NCBI RefSeq assembly: GCF_900109555.1
Contig: NZ_FNZV01000001.1
Coordinates: 610,143-674,142 of the forward strand
Direction: 5' to 3'
Source: Pacificibacter marinus
GTDB taxonomy: Bacteria; Pseudomonadota; Alphaproteobacteria; Rhodobacterales; Rhodobacteraceae
Length of the DNA stretch: 64,000 nt
Within the stretch, counting starts at the first letter, position 1, and each line of letters opens with the position of its first letter. The notes beneath the pieces are model-generated. The model was not told where the DNA came from. It saw only the letters and a program-made list of their open reading frames with translations, and did not search any database. This document shows, in pieces, positions 26,886 to 36,576 of the stretch. The translations under genes and the position numbers were made by a program.

Positions 26886-27974
26886 TTACCAAACCGTGCC
26901 GCGCGCCGCTACGGGTTCAACGCGTGTGACGATGCCATCACGATGAAACACCATGTTGTCAAAAAGATTAGAGACGACACACGTGTGGTTTGGAATGACA
27001 TGCACCTGCGCGCCCACAACGGGCAATGGCCCAGTGCAGTCGGTCAGATCAACGACAGCGTGCTCTTCGGACAATGACGTGATCCGCGCGCCAGGCAATC
27101 CAACAATTTCGCCATGGTCAGCGAACCCCAGTAAGTCAGAGGTCAACGCCTTTGATCCCGCGTCCAATACCGCTCGCGTCGGTGTCGGCCGTGACACAAC
27201 GGTTGCCAGCACGTGCATGGCAAGGTCATCGACACCGCATTCACCGGCCCGCACCATAGAGCGGTCATTGTAAACATAGGTTCCTGCGCGGTGCTCGGTC
27301 GCGCTGGGCACCAGATGGGCGGAAAACAAATCGGGACTTCCGCCGTTGGACCGCATGGGGCAATCAATGCCAAGCTCGGAGAGCCGCGCCATAGTGTCTT
27401 GTAAAAAGGCCTCAACCGCTGCCGCGCCACCGACGGCAGGATAGGTCAAAAGTCCGCCAAACTGCAGACCTTTGGCATCTGTAATTTGCTGCGCCAAAGC
27501 AACGGCATCATTGGGCGATTGCACGCCGCACCGACCAGCACCCGTATCGCATTCGACCAAAACGATAAGTGGTTTTCCAGTTGTAAACGCCGCCGCCAGC
27601 CCTGTGATGGTTGTCGGATTATCCGCCACCACCCGCAATGTCGCCACTTGTTCATTGAGCGCTTTGAGGTGCGCGATCCGTGATGCGCCAAGGATATTAT
27701 AGGTGATCAGGATGTCATCGAACCCTGCATCGGCAAAGACTTGAGCTTCTGTTACTTTTTGACAATTGATCCCAATGGCCCCCGCATCCAATTGCTGTTG
27801 GGCAACCGCAGGAATTTTATGGGTTTTGATATGGGGCCGAAACGCTTTGCCCTGCGCGCTCAGATAAGTTTGAGCACGGGCGATGTTCGCCGCAAGCCGA
27901 TCTTCGTCGATCACAGGCATCGGGGTCAGCACATCCGTCAACGGAGTGCCCGCAGTGGGCCATGGGAAAGTCAA
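26886..27974 (-). CDS. D-serine dehydratase / D-threonine aldolase-like PLP enzyme, probable TTG start
   Basis: 362 aa if started at the TTG at 27974, 1 nt after the upstream stop; the longer open frame overlaps the M81 gene. It is an alanine-racemase N-terminal fold with the PLP lysine in RPHIKTHK, and the C-terminal zinc pair His and Cys in PNHTCVVSNLFD. Such enzymes dehydrate D-serine or D-threonine or split D-3-hydroxyamino acids. Its place between an M81 peptidase gene and nagA is unusual and hints that the imported amino sugar carries a D-amino acid or a hydroxyamino acid part. Confidence 0.8.
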   Translation of the reverse strand: MTFPWPTAGTPLTDVLTPMPVIDEDRLAANIARAQTYLSAQGKAFRPHIKTHKIPAVAQQQLDAGAIGINCQKVTEAQVFADAGFDDILITYNILGASRIAHLKALNEQVATLRVVADNPTTITGLAAAFTTGKPLIVLVECDTGAGRCGVQSPNDAVALAQQITDAKGLQFGGLLTYPAVGGAAAVEAFLQDTMARLSELGIDCPMRSNGGSPDLFSAHLVPSATEHRAGTYVYNDRSMVRAGECGVDDLAMHVLATVVSRPTPTRAVLDAGSKALTSDLLGFADHGEIVGLPGARITSLSEEHAVVDLTDCTGPLPVVGAQVHVIPNHTCVVSNLFDNMVFHRDGIVTRVEPVAARGTVW

Positions 27975-27975
27975 A

Positions 27976-29484
27976 TCAGTCTTCCTTTGCAAAAGGGTTT
28001 TCGACGCGCGGCCAGATATCATCGCGCACGAAACGGTAAGGGTTGGTCGCAGGATCGTTTGGATAGGGTTTGCCCGCCGAACAATACAGAACCTCGGATG
28101 CGATAGGGGCAAAAGCCGCATAAAAGTGATTGGTGGATTTGATGACCAAAATCTTTTGCGCCAGCGGATCAATTCCAAGCGCGGTAAACAGCGACGGATC
28201 ATAGCTTTGGGCGCGCACGGTGTTCAATATCACCTCGATCCCGATATCAACCCCGTCACCATCCAGCAATGCGATCCGTACAGCGGGCCCAAATGGCACC
28301 ACGCTTTCGCCAAAGACCATGGCCGCATCTTCGGACACGGTGATAATTTTGACCAATGCATCCACGGGGTCCCCTGTCATCGGCGCAGATTTGGACCCAA
28401 AGCGCAGCGGGATCACCGCGCCTTCGCCTGCCGCCATGCAAAGCTTGACTGCAATCGGGTCCCAAATGGTGCCGATTGCCACATCAGTTGCGCCTTGGGC
28501 GATCAATTCGTGCAGTATCACTGTCGCATCCCCCGCGGTGCCACCGCCCGGATTGTCCCACATATCAGCTAACACGACAGGCCCATCATGAGGCTTCATC
28601 GCGGTAATCACAGCCATGCGTTCGTCCATTGACGGCATCATATGCTTGCCACGGTTCGCAAACAGTTCTTGACCCAGTTTTTCGGCCAACGCCGCACCAT
28701 GCGCCGCATCACCATCCGTGACGACAACCATCTTGGTTCCCATTTCAGGCACATCGCCCGCCATGAAACCATGGACGGCAGACACCGACAGCACCTTGGG
28801 GTCTGTGTTTTCCAACGCGATCATCCGATCCACAAAGCTGCGCATCGGTTCGCGCGATGTCGGAAACACGTCGATCATCCGGCAGTCATACGTTGACATG
28901 ACAGGTGTGATCTTGCCCTCAAGCGTATCCACGACCAACGCCCAAAGGTCTTGGGCGCGTTCTACAAAGTCAGTGTGCGGAAACTCTTTGAACACGACAA
29001 AGAAATCAGAGGCCGCCACACGTTTTGCGGTCAGGTGACTATGCGGGTCCAGTTCTGCACACACAAGAATGTCAGGGCCGACAATATCACGCACCCGCGC
29101 CAGCAAATCGCCCTCAGGGTCGATGCACCCTTGGGCCACCATCGCGCCATGCAATCCCAAAACAACCGCATCAACAGGCATCGCCGCCTTGAGTTGCTCT
29201 AAAATTTCATCACGCAACCCTTGGTGTGCTGGTCCTGACACAAGGCCCGCAGGATCAGCCCAAGCGGAACTTCCCTCGATCAGGGTCCAGCCCTGTTCGG
29301 CGCAAACCTTGCGGCCAACAGGAATCGGTGCCGTACATAATGTCGCCGTTGAGGGATGCATGCCGGGCGCTGCATAAAACGATTCCTCGAATGCGCGACG
29401 GTCAATGACGATGGGTGAAAACGTGTTGGTTTCTGTTGCCATCGCGGCCACAAAAATACGCTTTGAACTGGATGCGGTCATCAT
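27976..29484 (-). CDS. M81 family metallopeptidase (MlrC/microcystinase C type), copy 1
   Basis: 502 aa from the ATG at 29484, which shares one base with the upstream stop (TAATG). The N-terminus has the family motif ATETNTFSP. HGAMVAQGCIDPEGD, ELDPHSHLT and DNPGGGTAGDA follow, with the expected Asp and His metal ligands. The founding member MlrC hydrolyses the linear tetrapeptide from microcystin. Most homologues act on unknown small amides or peptides. No signal peptide, so cytoplasmic. A second, divergent M81 gene lies at 33938. Confidence 0.85.
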   Translation of the reverse strand: MMTASSSKRIFVAAMATETNTFSPIVIDRRAFEESFYAAPGMHPSTATLCTAPIPVGRKVCAEQGWTLIEGSSAWADPAGLVSGPAHQGLRDEILEQLKAAMPVDAVVLGLHGAMVAQGCIDPEGDLLARVRDIVGPDILVCAELDPHSHLTAKRVAASDFFVVFKEFPHTDFVERAQDLWALVVDTLEGKITPVMSTYDCRMIDVFPTSREPMRSFVDRMIALENTDPKVLSVSAVHGFMAGDVPEMGTKMVVVTDGDAAHGAALAEKLGQELFANRGKHMMPSMDERMAVITAMKPHDGPVVLADMWDNPGGGTAGDATVILHELIAQGATDVAIGTIWDPIAVKLCMAAGEGAVIPLRFGSKSAPMTGDPVDALVKIITVSEDAAMVFGESVVPFGPAVRIALLDGDGVDIGIEVILNTVRAQSYDPSLFTALGIDPLAQKILVIKSTNHFYAAFAPIASEVLYCSAGKPYPNDPATNPYRFVRDDIWPRVENPFAKED

Positions 29485-29990
29485 TATTCCTTGATATGCG
29501 GCAGGTACCCAACAAATCCTGCAATTTTCCAACGGCCATTTTGGCGACGACACCAATATAAGGTTTGCCAATTCATACGCTCATCTGGGCCATCTGTGCG
29601 TGCCAGATGCCCATCAAATTTTTTGCGGACCAATGCAGTGTCACCTGTAATTTCGATATCCTCCAAGCGTGTGGCGTTAAAGATACCTGCGCGCGGATCA
29701 CCTGCATATACGCCCGCATCGTGCCCAACTCCAAACTCTTGCGCTTGCTTCAACCAATCCGTGCGGTAAGCCTCAAGCGTGGGATACGCCAGATCGAATT
29801 TGTTAGGGTCATCCTGAAAGTGACCGCTGACACCGGTAAAGTTCTCGGCAATGAAGTCTTCGGCCACAGCTGACCAGTCCGCCGCGATAAAGGCGTCGAT
29901 GTCGCGCGGCACAAGCATGTCCCAGATCGCGGTACGATCTGTGTCACTGGCAGGAAATGGGTTGCGAAAAGGGTCACGCTGTGTCGTCAT
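29484..29990 (-). CDS. NTF2-like/SnoaL-type small protein, first gene of the nagA operon
   Basis: 168 aa from the ATG at 29990, where AGGA lies 8 nt upstream; ATGs at 29999 and 30029 are alternatives with poorer sites. The C-terminal half has the NTF2 fold pattern, with alternating strands ending QTLYWCRRQNGRWKIAGFVG. Members of this superfamily are small hydrolases, isomerases or binding domains; no catalytic set can be assigned here. It leads the minus-strand operon NTF2, M81, PLP enzyme, nagA, nagK, and faces the RpiR regulator. Confidence 0.7.
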   Translation of the reverse strand: MTTQRDPFRNPFPASDTDRTAIWDMLVPRDIDAFIAADWSAVAEDFIAENFTGVSGHFQDDPNKFDLAYPTLEAYRTDWLKQAQEFGVGHDAGVYAGDPRAGIFNATRLEDIEITGDTALVRKKFDGHLARTDGPDERMNWQTLYWCRRQNGRWKIAGFVGYLPHIKE

Positions 29991-30072
29991 TTTAATCATC
30001 CTGTGAAATTCATTTCTACTTTGATACAATTTTACTGGAAAAATCCAGACGATTATGCCTGAATGAGCACAA

Positions 30073-30095
30073 ATTACGAAAATGGATTTCGTAAT
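30073..30095. promoter_or_regulatory. Operator candidate ATTACGAAA-N5-TTTCGTAAT in the divergent promoter
   Basis: A perfect 9-bp inverted repeat with a 5-nt spacer lies between the minus-strand nagA operon (start 29990) and the plus-strand RpiR gene (start 30184). It has the same core and spacing as the dyad at 24669-24689 upstream of the importer operon. This is the expected place for an autoregulated divergent operator. Confidence 0.6.
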
Positions 30096-30183
30096 CGGCT
30101 AAAATTTGATCTCGACACTGGGGCCTATAGTTCGATGCAGTCCCTGAAAATACGTGCATCGCGAAAGCGCGACAAGGAATAAC

Positions 30184-31098
30184 ATGAGCGATCCTTCAAA
30201 ATTATCTCTTGCGGCAGGCACGACATCTGCCGGCAACCTGATTGTGGCACTTGCCGATGAAGATGGGAAGCTGTCCGCGATGGAACGAAAGCTCGCGGAA
30301 TCGGTTTTGGCTGACGTGAACTACGCCACCAACGCGTCCATCATCGATATCGCTACACGTGCGGGCGTTTCGCCCCCCACAGTCACACGGTTCTGTCGCC
30401 GCTTGGGGTGCGCGTCCTTTTCAGATTTCAAAGTACAGTTGGCCAAAAGCGCCTATGTCGGCTTGCGCTATTTAAAACCTGAAGCTGTCACAACGACCCC
30501 AGCACAAGTCGCAGAAGATATCGTAACCAAAGCGCAAAACGCGCTTTATGAAATGCATCGCACGCTGGACTTGGATCGTGTCAATGCTGCGGTTGACCTG
30601 CTGTCAAAAGCGGAAATGATCTATGCCTTTGGCTCGGGCGGCAATTCATCGATGATTGTGAACGAGCTGCAAAACCGCTTGTTTCGATTGGGGGCGCGCA
30701 TTTCAGCGTCAAATGATCACGGTATGAATCTGATGCTTTCAGCCGCAGCACAGCCTGGAACGGTTGTGTTTGGTTCATCAGTGTCAGGCCGCAACGAAGA
30801 ATTGATAAGCTGCTTTGAGCTGTTGCGTGAGCGCGGCATTCCCACAATAGCGTTGACCCAAGACGGGTCGCCTTTGGCAGATGTGGCCGATGTGGTGATC
30901 CCGATCAACCTACCTGAGGGGCGCAATATTTTTCGCGCCACTTCCACGCGGTATGCGTCGCTGGCTGTGGTTGATATCATTGCCAATCTTGTCGCCTATC
31001 AAGATCGCGCCAAATCCACCCGCATTTTGCGCGGCATCAAAGAACAACTGGTCAAGCAACGAGATGGCGGCGACGACAGCCAAATCTTGGGCGATTAA
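30184..31098 (+). CDS. MurR/RpiR family transcriptional regulator of the amino-sugar locus
   Basis: 304 aa from the ATG at 30184, preceded by AAGGAA. Residues about 20-95 are the HTH_6 domain (DIATRAGVSPPTVTRFCRRLG). Residues about 130-270 are a SIS sugar-phosphate-binding domain (AFGSGGNSSMIVNELQNRL, then VFGSSVSGRNEELISC). Regulators of this family sense phosphosugars such as GlcNAc-6-P or GlcN-6-P. The divergent position and two similar dyads suggest it represses both the nagA and importer operons until a phosphosugar binds. Confidence 0.88.
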   Translation: MSDPSKLSLAAGTTSAGNLIVALADEDGKLSAMERKLAESVLADVNYATNASIIDIATRAGVSPPTVTRFCRRLGCASFSDFKVQLAKSAYVGLRYLKPEAVTTTPAQVAEDIVTKAQNALYEMHRTLDLDRVNAAVDLLSKAEMIYAFGSGGNSSMIVNELQNRLFRLGARISASNDHGMNLMLSAAAQPGTVVFGSSVSGRNEELISCFELLRERGIPTIALTQDGSPLADVADVVIPINLPEGRNIFRATSTRYASLAVVDIIANLVAYQDRAKSTRILRGIKEQLVKQRDGGDDSQILGD

Positions 31099-31163
31099 AC
31101 ATGTCATTTGGCGTGTCAGCGGCTGCGCCAGTTTGATCCAATTTGCCGCGAACGAGGGATGAA

Positions 31164-31940
31164 ATGTCATCACGTCTTGCTATCGTCACCGGAAGCGCCG
31201 GTGATATCGGTCGCGCTATCGCTGCGCGCCTGTCAAATGACCATGATATTATTATTTTGGCCGATCTTGATATCGACGCTGCCAAAAACGCCACCGCAAA
31301 GCTGGGTGATCAGTTTGTCCCGATGCAATTGGACGTCACCGATCCTGAAAGCTGTGCCGCACTGGCTGCGGCAACCGCGCCGATGGGCGACGTCGTGACA
31401 CTGGTCAACAACGCTGGAGCGTCCTGTGCCGTCAGCTTGCAAAGTGCATCGCTTGAGGATTGGAAATTTGACCGCTCTCTTAATCTTGATGGCGCCTTTT
31501 TTGTGTTCAAGGCACTCGCCAAACAGTTGATCGCAGCCAAAGGTGCGGTTGTGAATATCGCCTCGGTCAATGGCATGGGCGTCTTTGGTCACCCAGCCTA
31601 TTCCGCCGCCAAAGCAGGCATGATCCACCTGACCAAAATGATTGCTGTGGAATACGGTCAATACGGCATTCGCGCCAATACGGTTGCCCCTGGCACTGTG
31701 CGCACCCAAGCGTGGGAAGACCGCGCAGTCGCCAATCCCAAAGTTTTTGAAGAGGCCGCTGAACACTATGCCTTGGGCCGAATTGTGTTTCCTGCGGATG
31801 TGGCCGAGGCGGTTGGTTTTTTGGCCTCTCCGCTTGCCGCAGCAATTACAGGCGTTTGTTTGCCCGTGGATTGCGGGTTGACCGCAGGCATTCCGACACT
31901 CGCGCGCACGTTCAGCCAATCTGACGATTACAAAAAATAA
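31164..31940 (+). CDS. Short-chain dehydrogenase/reductase
   Basis: 258 aa from the ATG at 31164 with GAGGG upstream. It is a classical SDR: TGSAGDIG near residue 9 for NAD(P), NNAG near 85, a catalytic Ser in NVASVNG, and YSAAKAG with catalytic Tyr and Lys. It lies 65 nt after the regulator and 24 nt before the GH20 gene in the same direction. It probably oxidises an amino-sugar-derived alcohol or sugar, but the substrate cannot be read. Confidence 0.85.
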   Translation: MSSRLAIVTGSAGDIGRAIAARLSNDHDIIILADLDIDAAKNATAKLGDQFVPMQLDVTDPESCAALAAATAPMGDVVTLVNNAGASCAVSLQSASLEDWKFDRSLNLDGAFFVFKALAKQLIAAKGAVVNIASVNGMGVFGHPAYSAAKAGMIHLTKMIAVEYGQYGIRANTVAPGTVRTQAWEDRAVANPKVFEEAAEHYALGRIVFPADVAEAVGFLASPLAAAITGVCLPVDCGLTAGIPTLARTFSQSDDYKK

Positions 31941-31964
31941 GACCAACACCGACAGGACCAACCA

Positions 31965-33869
31965 ATGACCTATTTTCTGGAAAATACGTGGCACCCCGAC
32001 CCCGCGCCTGAAGGCACGTGGACCCTTAAGCTGACCAACCTGACGGATGCGCCACTTGCAGATTTCAAACTGTCGCTAACATCAATCACTCGCATCATGC
32101 CGACCCATGTTTTGACCGGTGCTAAATTTTTGCGCCGCGATGCTAATTTTCATGAATTTGCACCTGTCGATGCCACGCCCCTTGCTTCAGGCGACAGCTG
32201 GACGTTTGTTATCACAGGGATCAACCGGTCCCCATTCCACCGCAACGATGCCGCCAAAACGGCGTGGATCACGCACGCCGATGGTTCGCATACGACAGTT
32301 CAAGTCGGTGACCTAATGCATGCGGGTACGGCCCCCGTACGCCCTGAGTCCCGCTTACCAGAGGGCAAACTAACGCTGCCTTTTGCGCTTTTGCCATGGC
32401 CCAACACAATCACAGCCACTGCGAGCTCAGCCCCAGTCATCCTGCATGCTGTGGATGAGACATCGCTCGAAAACAAACGGTTGATGTTGCAAGTCGACGC
32501 GCTGCATTCACGGCTATTTCCTGCGGCTCAGCGCGCTTACCAACTGTCGCCTGCGCTTGGCAGTCGTGCGGTGCAATTCGCAGTTGATACCACTTTGCCT
32601 GACGAAGGTTACCGAATAGATTTTGCCCAAACTATCACCCTGACAGCCAATGCCGATGAAGGCCGCCGGTACGGATTAATAGCGCTTGCGCAAATGATGC
32701 ACGGCACATTCACCGACCCTGAGTTTCAGTTTCCTGCAACAGGTGAGATTATTGATGCCCCGCGCTATGGTTGGCGCGGGTGCCATCTGGATGTGTCGCG
32801 ACATTTTTGGACTTTTGACGAAGTTCTGCGCGTGGTCGATATGCTGGCATGGCACAAGATGAACATTTTCCACTGGCATTTGACCGACGACGAAGGCTGG
32901 CGTGCAGAAATCTTGGCCTACCCAGAACTGACCCAAGCAGGGGCGACACGCGGCGCTGACGTACCAAAAATGCTGCCGCAATTGTGCGAAGGCGCCGAAA
33001 CACGTCACGGTTTTTATACCCAAGACCAGATGCGAGCGGTGGTTGCGCGAGCGCAAAGCCTTGGCATCGATGTGATGCCCGAAATCGAAACTCCTGGCCA
33101 TGCCGCAGCCGTGCTTGCAGCCTTGCCGCAGCTTGTGGACCCAGATGAGCCAGCGAACAGCTACTATCCCGTTCAAGGATATTTCAACAATGCGTTGAAC
33201 CCAGCAATGCCAGAGACCTTTAGCGTACTGGAAACCGTCTTTGACGAAATAGCCGCAATATTCCCGTCAAAATATATTCACATTGGTGGGGACGAGGTTG
33301 CGAATAACGCTTGGCTCACATCCCCCAGAGCACAGGCTTTGATGGCGTCCGAAAGCTTGTCAGGCACGTTTGAGTTGCAAAGTTGGTTCTTGCGCAAAGT
33401 CAAAGACATGCTGACAGCACGCGGCAAGATCATGGTGGGGTGGAACGAAATTGCCCATGGCGGCGGCGTACCCCCAGAAGGCACATTACTGATGGCTTGG
33501 GAAAATCCTCAAGTTGGCATTGAGCTGGCGAGCCAAGGCTACGACGTGGTGATGACCCCCGGCCAAGCGTATTATCTGGATATGGTACAAAGCGATGATT
33601 GGTTGGAAAATGGCGCGGGCTGGGCTGGTGCTGTCTCCCCAAAGCAAACCTACACCTATGAGGCCGAAGGCGACTTTCCTGAAGCCTTGCGCAACCAAAT
33701 GCGCGGTATCCAAGCCTGTATCTGGAGCGAACATTTCGCTGATCGCCACTGGTTCAATGATCTTGTGTTTCCACGCCTCAGCGCTGTTGCAGAAGCGGCA
33801 TGGACCGAAAAAGACAACAAAGATTGGTTGCGCTTTGCCCGTCAGGTACGACAGCACCCCGAACTCTAA
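31965..33869 (+). CDS. Beta-N-acetylhexosaminidase (GH20), cytoplasmic
   Basis: 634 aa. An N-terminal beta-sandwich region and GH20b-like domain (to about residue 255) precede the TIM barrel. Barrel motifs are RGCHLDVSRHFW, FHWHLTDDEGWR and the catalytic Asp-Glu pair in HIGGDEVANNAW near residue 440. There is no signal peptide, so it cleaves terminal GlcNAc or GalNAc from imported oligosaccharides inside the cell. This fits the nearby oligosaccharide ABC importer and supplies GlcNAc for NagK. Confidence 0.92.
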   Translation: MTYFLENTWHPDPAPEGTWTLKLTNLTDAPLADFKLSLTSITRIMPTHVLTGAKFLRRDANFHEFAPVDATPLASGDSWTFVITGINRSPFHRNDAAKTAWITHADGSHTTVQVGDLMHAGTAPVRPESRLPEGKLTLPFALLPWPNTITATASSAPVILHAVDETSLENKRLMLQVDALHSRLFPAAQRAYQLSPALGSRAVQFAVDTTLPDEGYRIDFAQTITLTANADEGRRYGLIALAQMMHGTFTDPEFQFPATGEIIDAPRYGWRGCHLDVSRHFWTFDEVLRVVDMLAWHKMNIFHWHLTDDEGWRAEILAYPELTQAGATRGADVPKMLPQLCEGAETRHGFYTQDQMRAVVARAQSLGIDVMPEIETPGHAAAVLAALPQLVDPDEPANSYYPVQGYFNNALNPAMPETFSVLETVFDEIAAIFPSKYIHIGGDEVANNAWLTSPRAQALMASESLSGTFELQSWFLRKVKDMLTARGKIMVGWNEIAHGGGVPPEGTLLMAWENPQVGIELASQGYDVVMTPGQAYYLDMVQSDDWLENGAGWAGAVSPKQTYTYEAEGDFPEALRNQMRGIQACIWSEHFADRHWFNDLVFPRLSAVAEAAWTEKDNKDWLRFARQVRQHPEL

Positions 33870-33937
33870 TCCATCTGAGCTGGGGCCGCAGTTGGCCCTA
33901 CTCACACTGCTTTAAGCTCTCCCAAAGGAAAAGACCC

Positions 33938-35371
33938 ATGCGCATCGTTGTTGGCGGTATCCATACCGAATGTTCGACCTACTCTCCTGTTCTGATGCAG
34001 CCCGATGACTTTGATGTCATGCGCGGTGACGCTCTAACCGCAGATCCGTATTTTGGGTTTTTGAATGATTTCCCTGCGACAGTGGCCCCATTACTGCATG
34101 CGCGTGCTGTGCCCGGCGGTCCGCTGGCGCACGACACGTATCAGGCCTTCAAGACAGAGTTCTTAGACAGGCTAGAAGCAGCGAAACCCTTTGATGCCGT
34201 TTATCTGGCAATGCACGGCGCGATGCATGTCGATGGCATGCTTGATGCCGAAGGCGATTGGATTTCTGCTGTGCGGGCAGCCGTCGGCCCCGACATGCTG
34301 ATCGCGGTGAGCTATGATTTGCACGGCAATGTGTCACAAAAAATTATCGATCAAATCGACATTTTTGCAGCCTACCGCACCGCACCACATATCGACGTCA
34401 CTGAAACCATGGCAGCATCCTACAAAATGTTATTGCAGGCGCTTGAAACAGGCACCCGACCCGGTGTTGTGCGCGTGCCTGTGCCACATCTTTTGCCCGG
34501 CGAACGCTCATCAACCGAAGACGAACCCGGGCAGTCGCTTTATGCAGCCTTGCCGTCTTTTGAAAGCGCTGATGTGTGGCGCACTGATCTGATGATTGGC
34601 TATGTGTGGGCGGATGAACCCCGCGCGACAGCCTGCGCAATTGTGACGGGCACCAATCGTGTTGCGGCACAAACGGCAGGTGCCGCTATTGCGCAATCGT
34701 TTTGGGATGCGCGCGACGGCTTTCAGTTTGGTCCTGTCACAGGTCCATTAGAGGCTATGCTTGATATCGCGGCAGCAGCTGACACACATCCTGTGATTTT
34801 GGCCGACAGTGGCGACAATCCAACGGGTGGTGGCGTTGGTGATCGCGGTGATGTTCTGGCTGCGCTGGTTGTACGTGATTGGCAAGATGCACTGGTCGCG
34901 GGCATCACGGATCGACCTGCAGTGGATGCCTGTTTTGCTGCGGGCGTCGGTGCGACACTCACGCTGGAAATCGGCGCATCACTTGATCCTGCGGGCGGGC
35001 GTATCGTCGCGGAGGCACATGTGATCACTTTAGACGCTGGGAACACAACGGCACAACGCCAAGCAGTTGTGAAAATCGGAGGCATAACTGTTGTGTTGGC
35101 CGCACGTCGTCGCCCCTATCACGATATTGCAGACTTCACATTGCTGGGACTAGACCCTACCGCGGTTTCATTGCTGGTCGTAAAGTCTGGATATTTGTCG
35201 CCAGAACTTGCGCCGATTGCGAACCCGAATTTGATGGCTTTGACAGATGGCGTCGTGAACCAAGACATCGCACGTTTGCCCAATGTTCATCGCGCCAAAG
35301 GCACCCTGCCCTTTGATGCCAACCCAGAATTCACGCCGGAACCAAAAGCCTCCGTCCGGTTCAAAGACTGA
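33938..35371 (+). CDS. M81 family metallopeptidase (MlrC type), copy 2
   Basis: 477 aa from the ATG at 33938 with AAAGGA upstream; the longer open frame overlaps the GH20 gene. N-terminal GGIHTECSTYSP, then HGAMHVDGMLDAEGD, YDLHGNVS and DSGDNPTGGGVGDRGD mark the family, with the metal-binding Asp and His in the usual places. It is clearly divergent from the copy at 27976, so it belongs to another subfamily and not a recent duplication. Two M81 genes in one sugar locus suggest hydrolysis of two amide bonds or two substrates. Confidence 0.85.
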   Translation: MRIVVGGIHTECSTYSPVLMQPDDFDVMRGDALTADPYFGFLNDFPATVAPLLHARAVPGGPLAHDTYQAFKTEFLDRLEAAKPFDAVYLAMHGAMHVDGMLDAEGDWISAVRAAVGPDMLIAVSYDLHGNVSQKIIDQIDIFAAYRTAPHIDVTETMAASYKMLLQALETGTRPGVVRVPVPHLLPGERSSTEDEPGQSLYAALPSFESADVWRTDLMIGYVWADEPRATACAIVTGTNRVAAQTAGAAIAQSFWDARDGFQFGPVTGPLEAMLDIAAAADTHPVILADSGDNPTGGGVGDRGDVLAALVVRDWQDALVAGITDRPAVDACFAAGVGATLTLEIGASLDPAGGRIVAEAHVITLDAGNTTAQRQAVVKIGGITVVLAARRRPYHDIADFTLLGLDPTAVSLLVVKSGYLSPELAPIANPNLMALTDGVVNQDIARLPNVHRAKGTLPFDANPEFTPEPKASVRFKD

Positions 35372-35373
35372 CC

Positions 35374-36576
35374 ATGAACGCTTGGATTTCAATTTTGCGC
35401 GACCACAAGGTTGTGCGTGCCTCTGCTGTTGCGATTTTCCTCTATGGTTTCGCTGGTGGGGCCACGTCGCCCTATCAGGCTGTGATCGGCATCCGTGAAC
35501 TTGGGCTGTCAGACAATGCCTATGCCGCCGTGGCTTTTGCCGCCTCGATGGCACATGTGACGCTGGCGATTATCAGTGGTTATTTGTCCGACCGTTTCCA
35601 AAGCTACCGACGCCCGCTTTTGTTTGTGTCAGCCTTTGGAGTTATCGGCTACGGCACGGTCTGGTTGAATCCCACGCCGTTTACGTTTGTCATCGCAACA
35701 ATCGGGCCGCTTGCATTATTTCACGCAACAAATTCCATGTTATTTGGAAATGTGCGCGCCCATACTGACAGTTTCGCCCCAGAAGAAGCCAGCATTGCCA
35801 ATTCTTTGATGCGCATGATGGTATCGTTGTCTTGGGTCGTCGTGCCCGGAATTGTAGGATTGGTCCTTGCGACGCAAGACAGCATGATCTTAGCGTACCT
35901 CATTGCCGCTGCGGTATCCGGCGGGTGTTTTTTGATGATCTTGCTGGGGCTCGATACAGACAAAACGCCAAAGCAATCTGCGACCCCTGTCATCCGCACG
36001 CCTGCCTTGTTGGAATTCGCCAAAGTGCTGGCGCCGAAAACTGCGCTGCGCATTCTCAGTGTTGCCTTAATCACGCAGGTGCTGTCAGTGAATGCGGCCG
36101 TTTTACCGCTGATTGTGACGGGACGAGCCAATGGTGTGGCCGCAGATATTGGATTTCTTGTTGGCATGGTTGCCTTGCTTGAAGTTCTGTTCATCTTCTT
36201 TTGGGCTTGGGTCGTGCGTAAGATCAAACTCACCACAGCGCTTGTCATCACGGCCAGTCTGTATTTTGTCTATTTGGCATCGCTCGCCGTGGTCACAGCG
36301 CCATGGCAAGTTTATGGTGTCAGTATTCTCGCAGGTATCGCCGCGGCAGGGATTATTTCGTTGCCAATCAGCTATTTGTTAGACCTAATCAAAGACCGCC
36401 CCGGCATTTCTGCCTCTTTGATTGCGGTCAACATATTTCTTGGCGCAGCACTTGGCGCTATGTTTTTTGCGATTGGCACGTCCCTGGGCGGTTACGGGAC
36501 AGCATCAATTTTAGGTGGGATCGGCGGCATTTTCGGTGCAGGCGGCCTTATGTATTTGGAAAGGACCCGCGCATGA
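35374..36576 (+). CDS. MFS transporter
   Basis: 400 aa with about 12 membrane segments. SGYLSDRFQSYRRP between segments 2 and 3 is the MFS loop motif. It begins 2 nt after the M81 gene and overlaps cutC by 4 nt, so it is in the same plus-strand operon. It may import a product of extracellular breakdown, such as a monosaccharide or glycopeptide, or export waste. The direction cannot be told. Confidence 0.85.
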   Translation: MNAWISILRDHKVVRASAVAIFLYGFAGGATSPYQAVIGIRELGLSDNAYAAVAFAASMAHVTLAIISGYLSDRFQSYRRPLLFVSAFGVIGYGTVWLNPTPFTFVIATIGPLALFHATNSMLFGNVRAHTDSFAPEEASIANSLMRMMVSLSWVVVPGIVGLVLATQDSMILAYLIAAAVSGGCFLMILLGLDTDKTPKQSATPVIRTPALLEFAKVLAPKTALRILSVALITQVLSVNAAVLPLIVTGRANGVAADIGFLVGMVALLEVLFIFFWAWVVRKIKLTTALVITASLYFVYLASLAVVTAPWQVYGVSILAGIAAAGIISLPISYLLDLIKDRPGISASLIAVNIFLGAALGAMFFAIGTSLGGYGTASILGGIGGIFGAGGLMYLERTRA

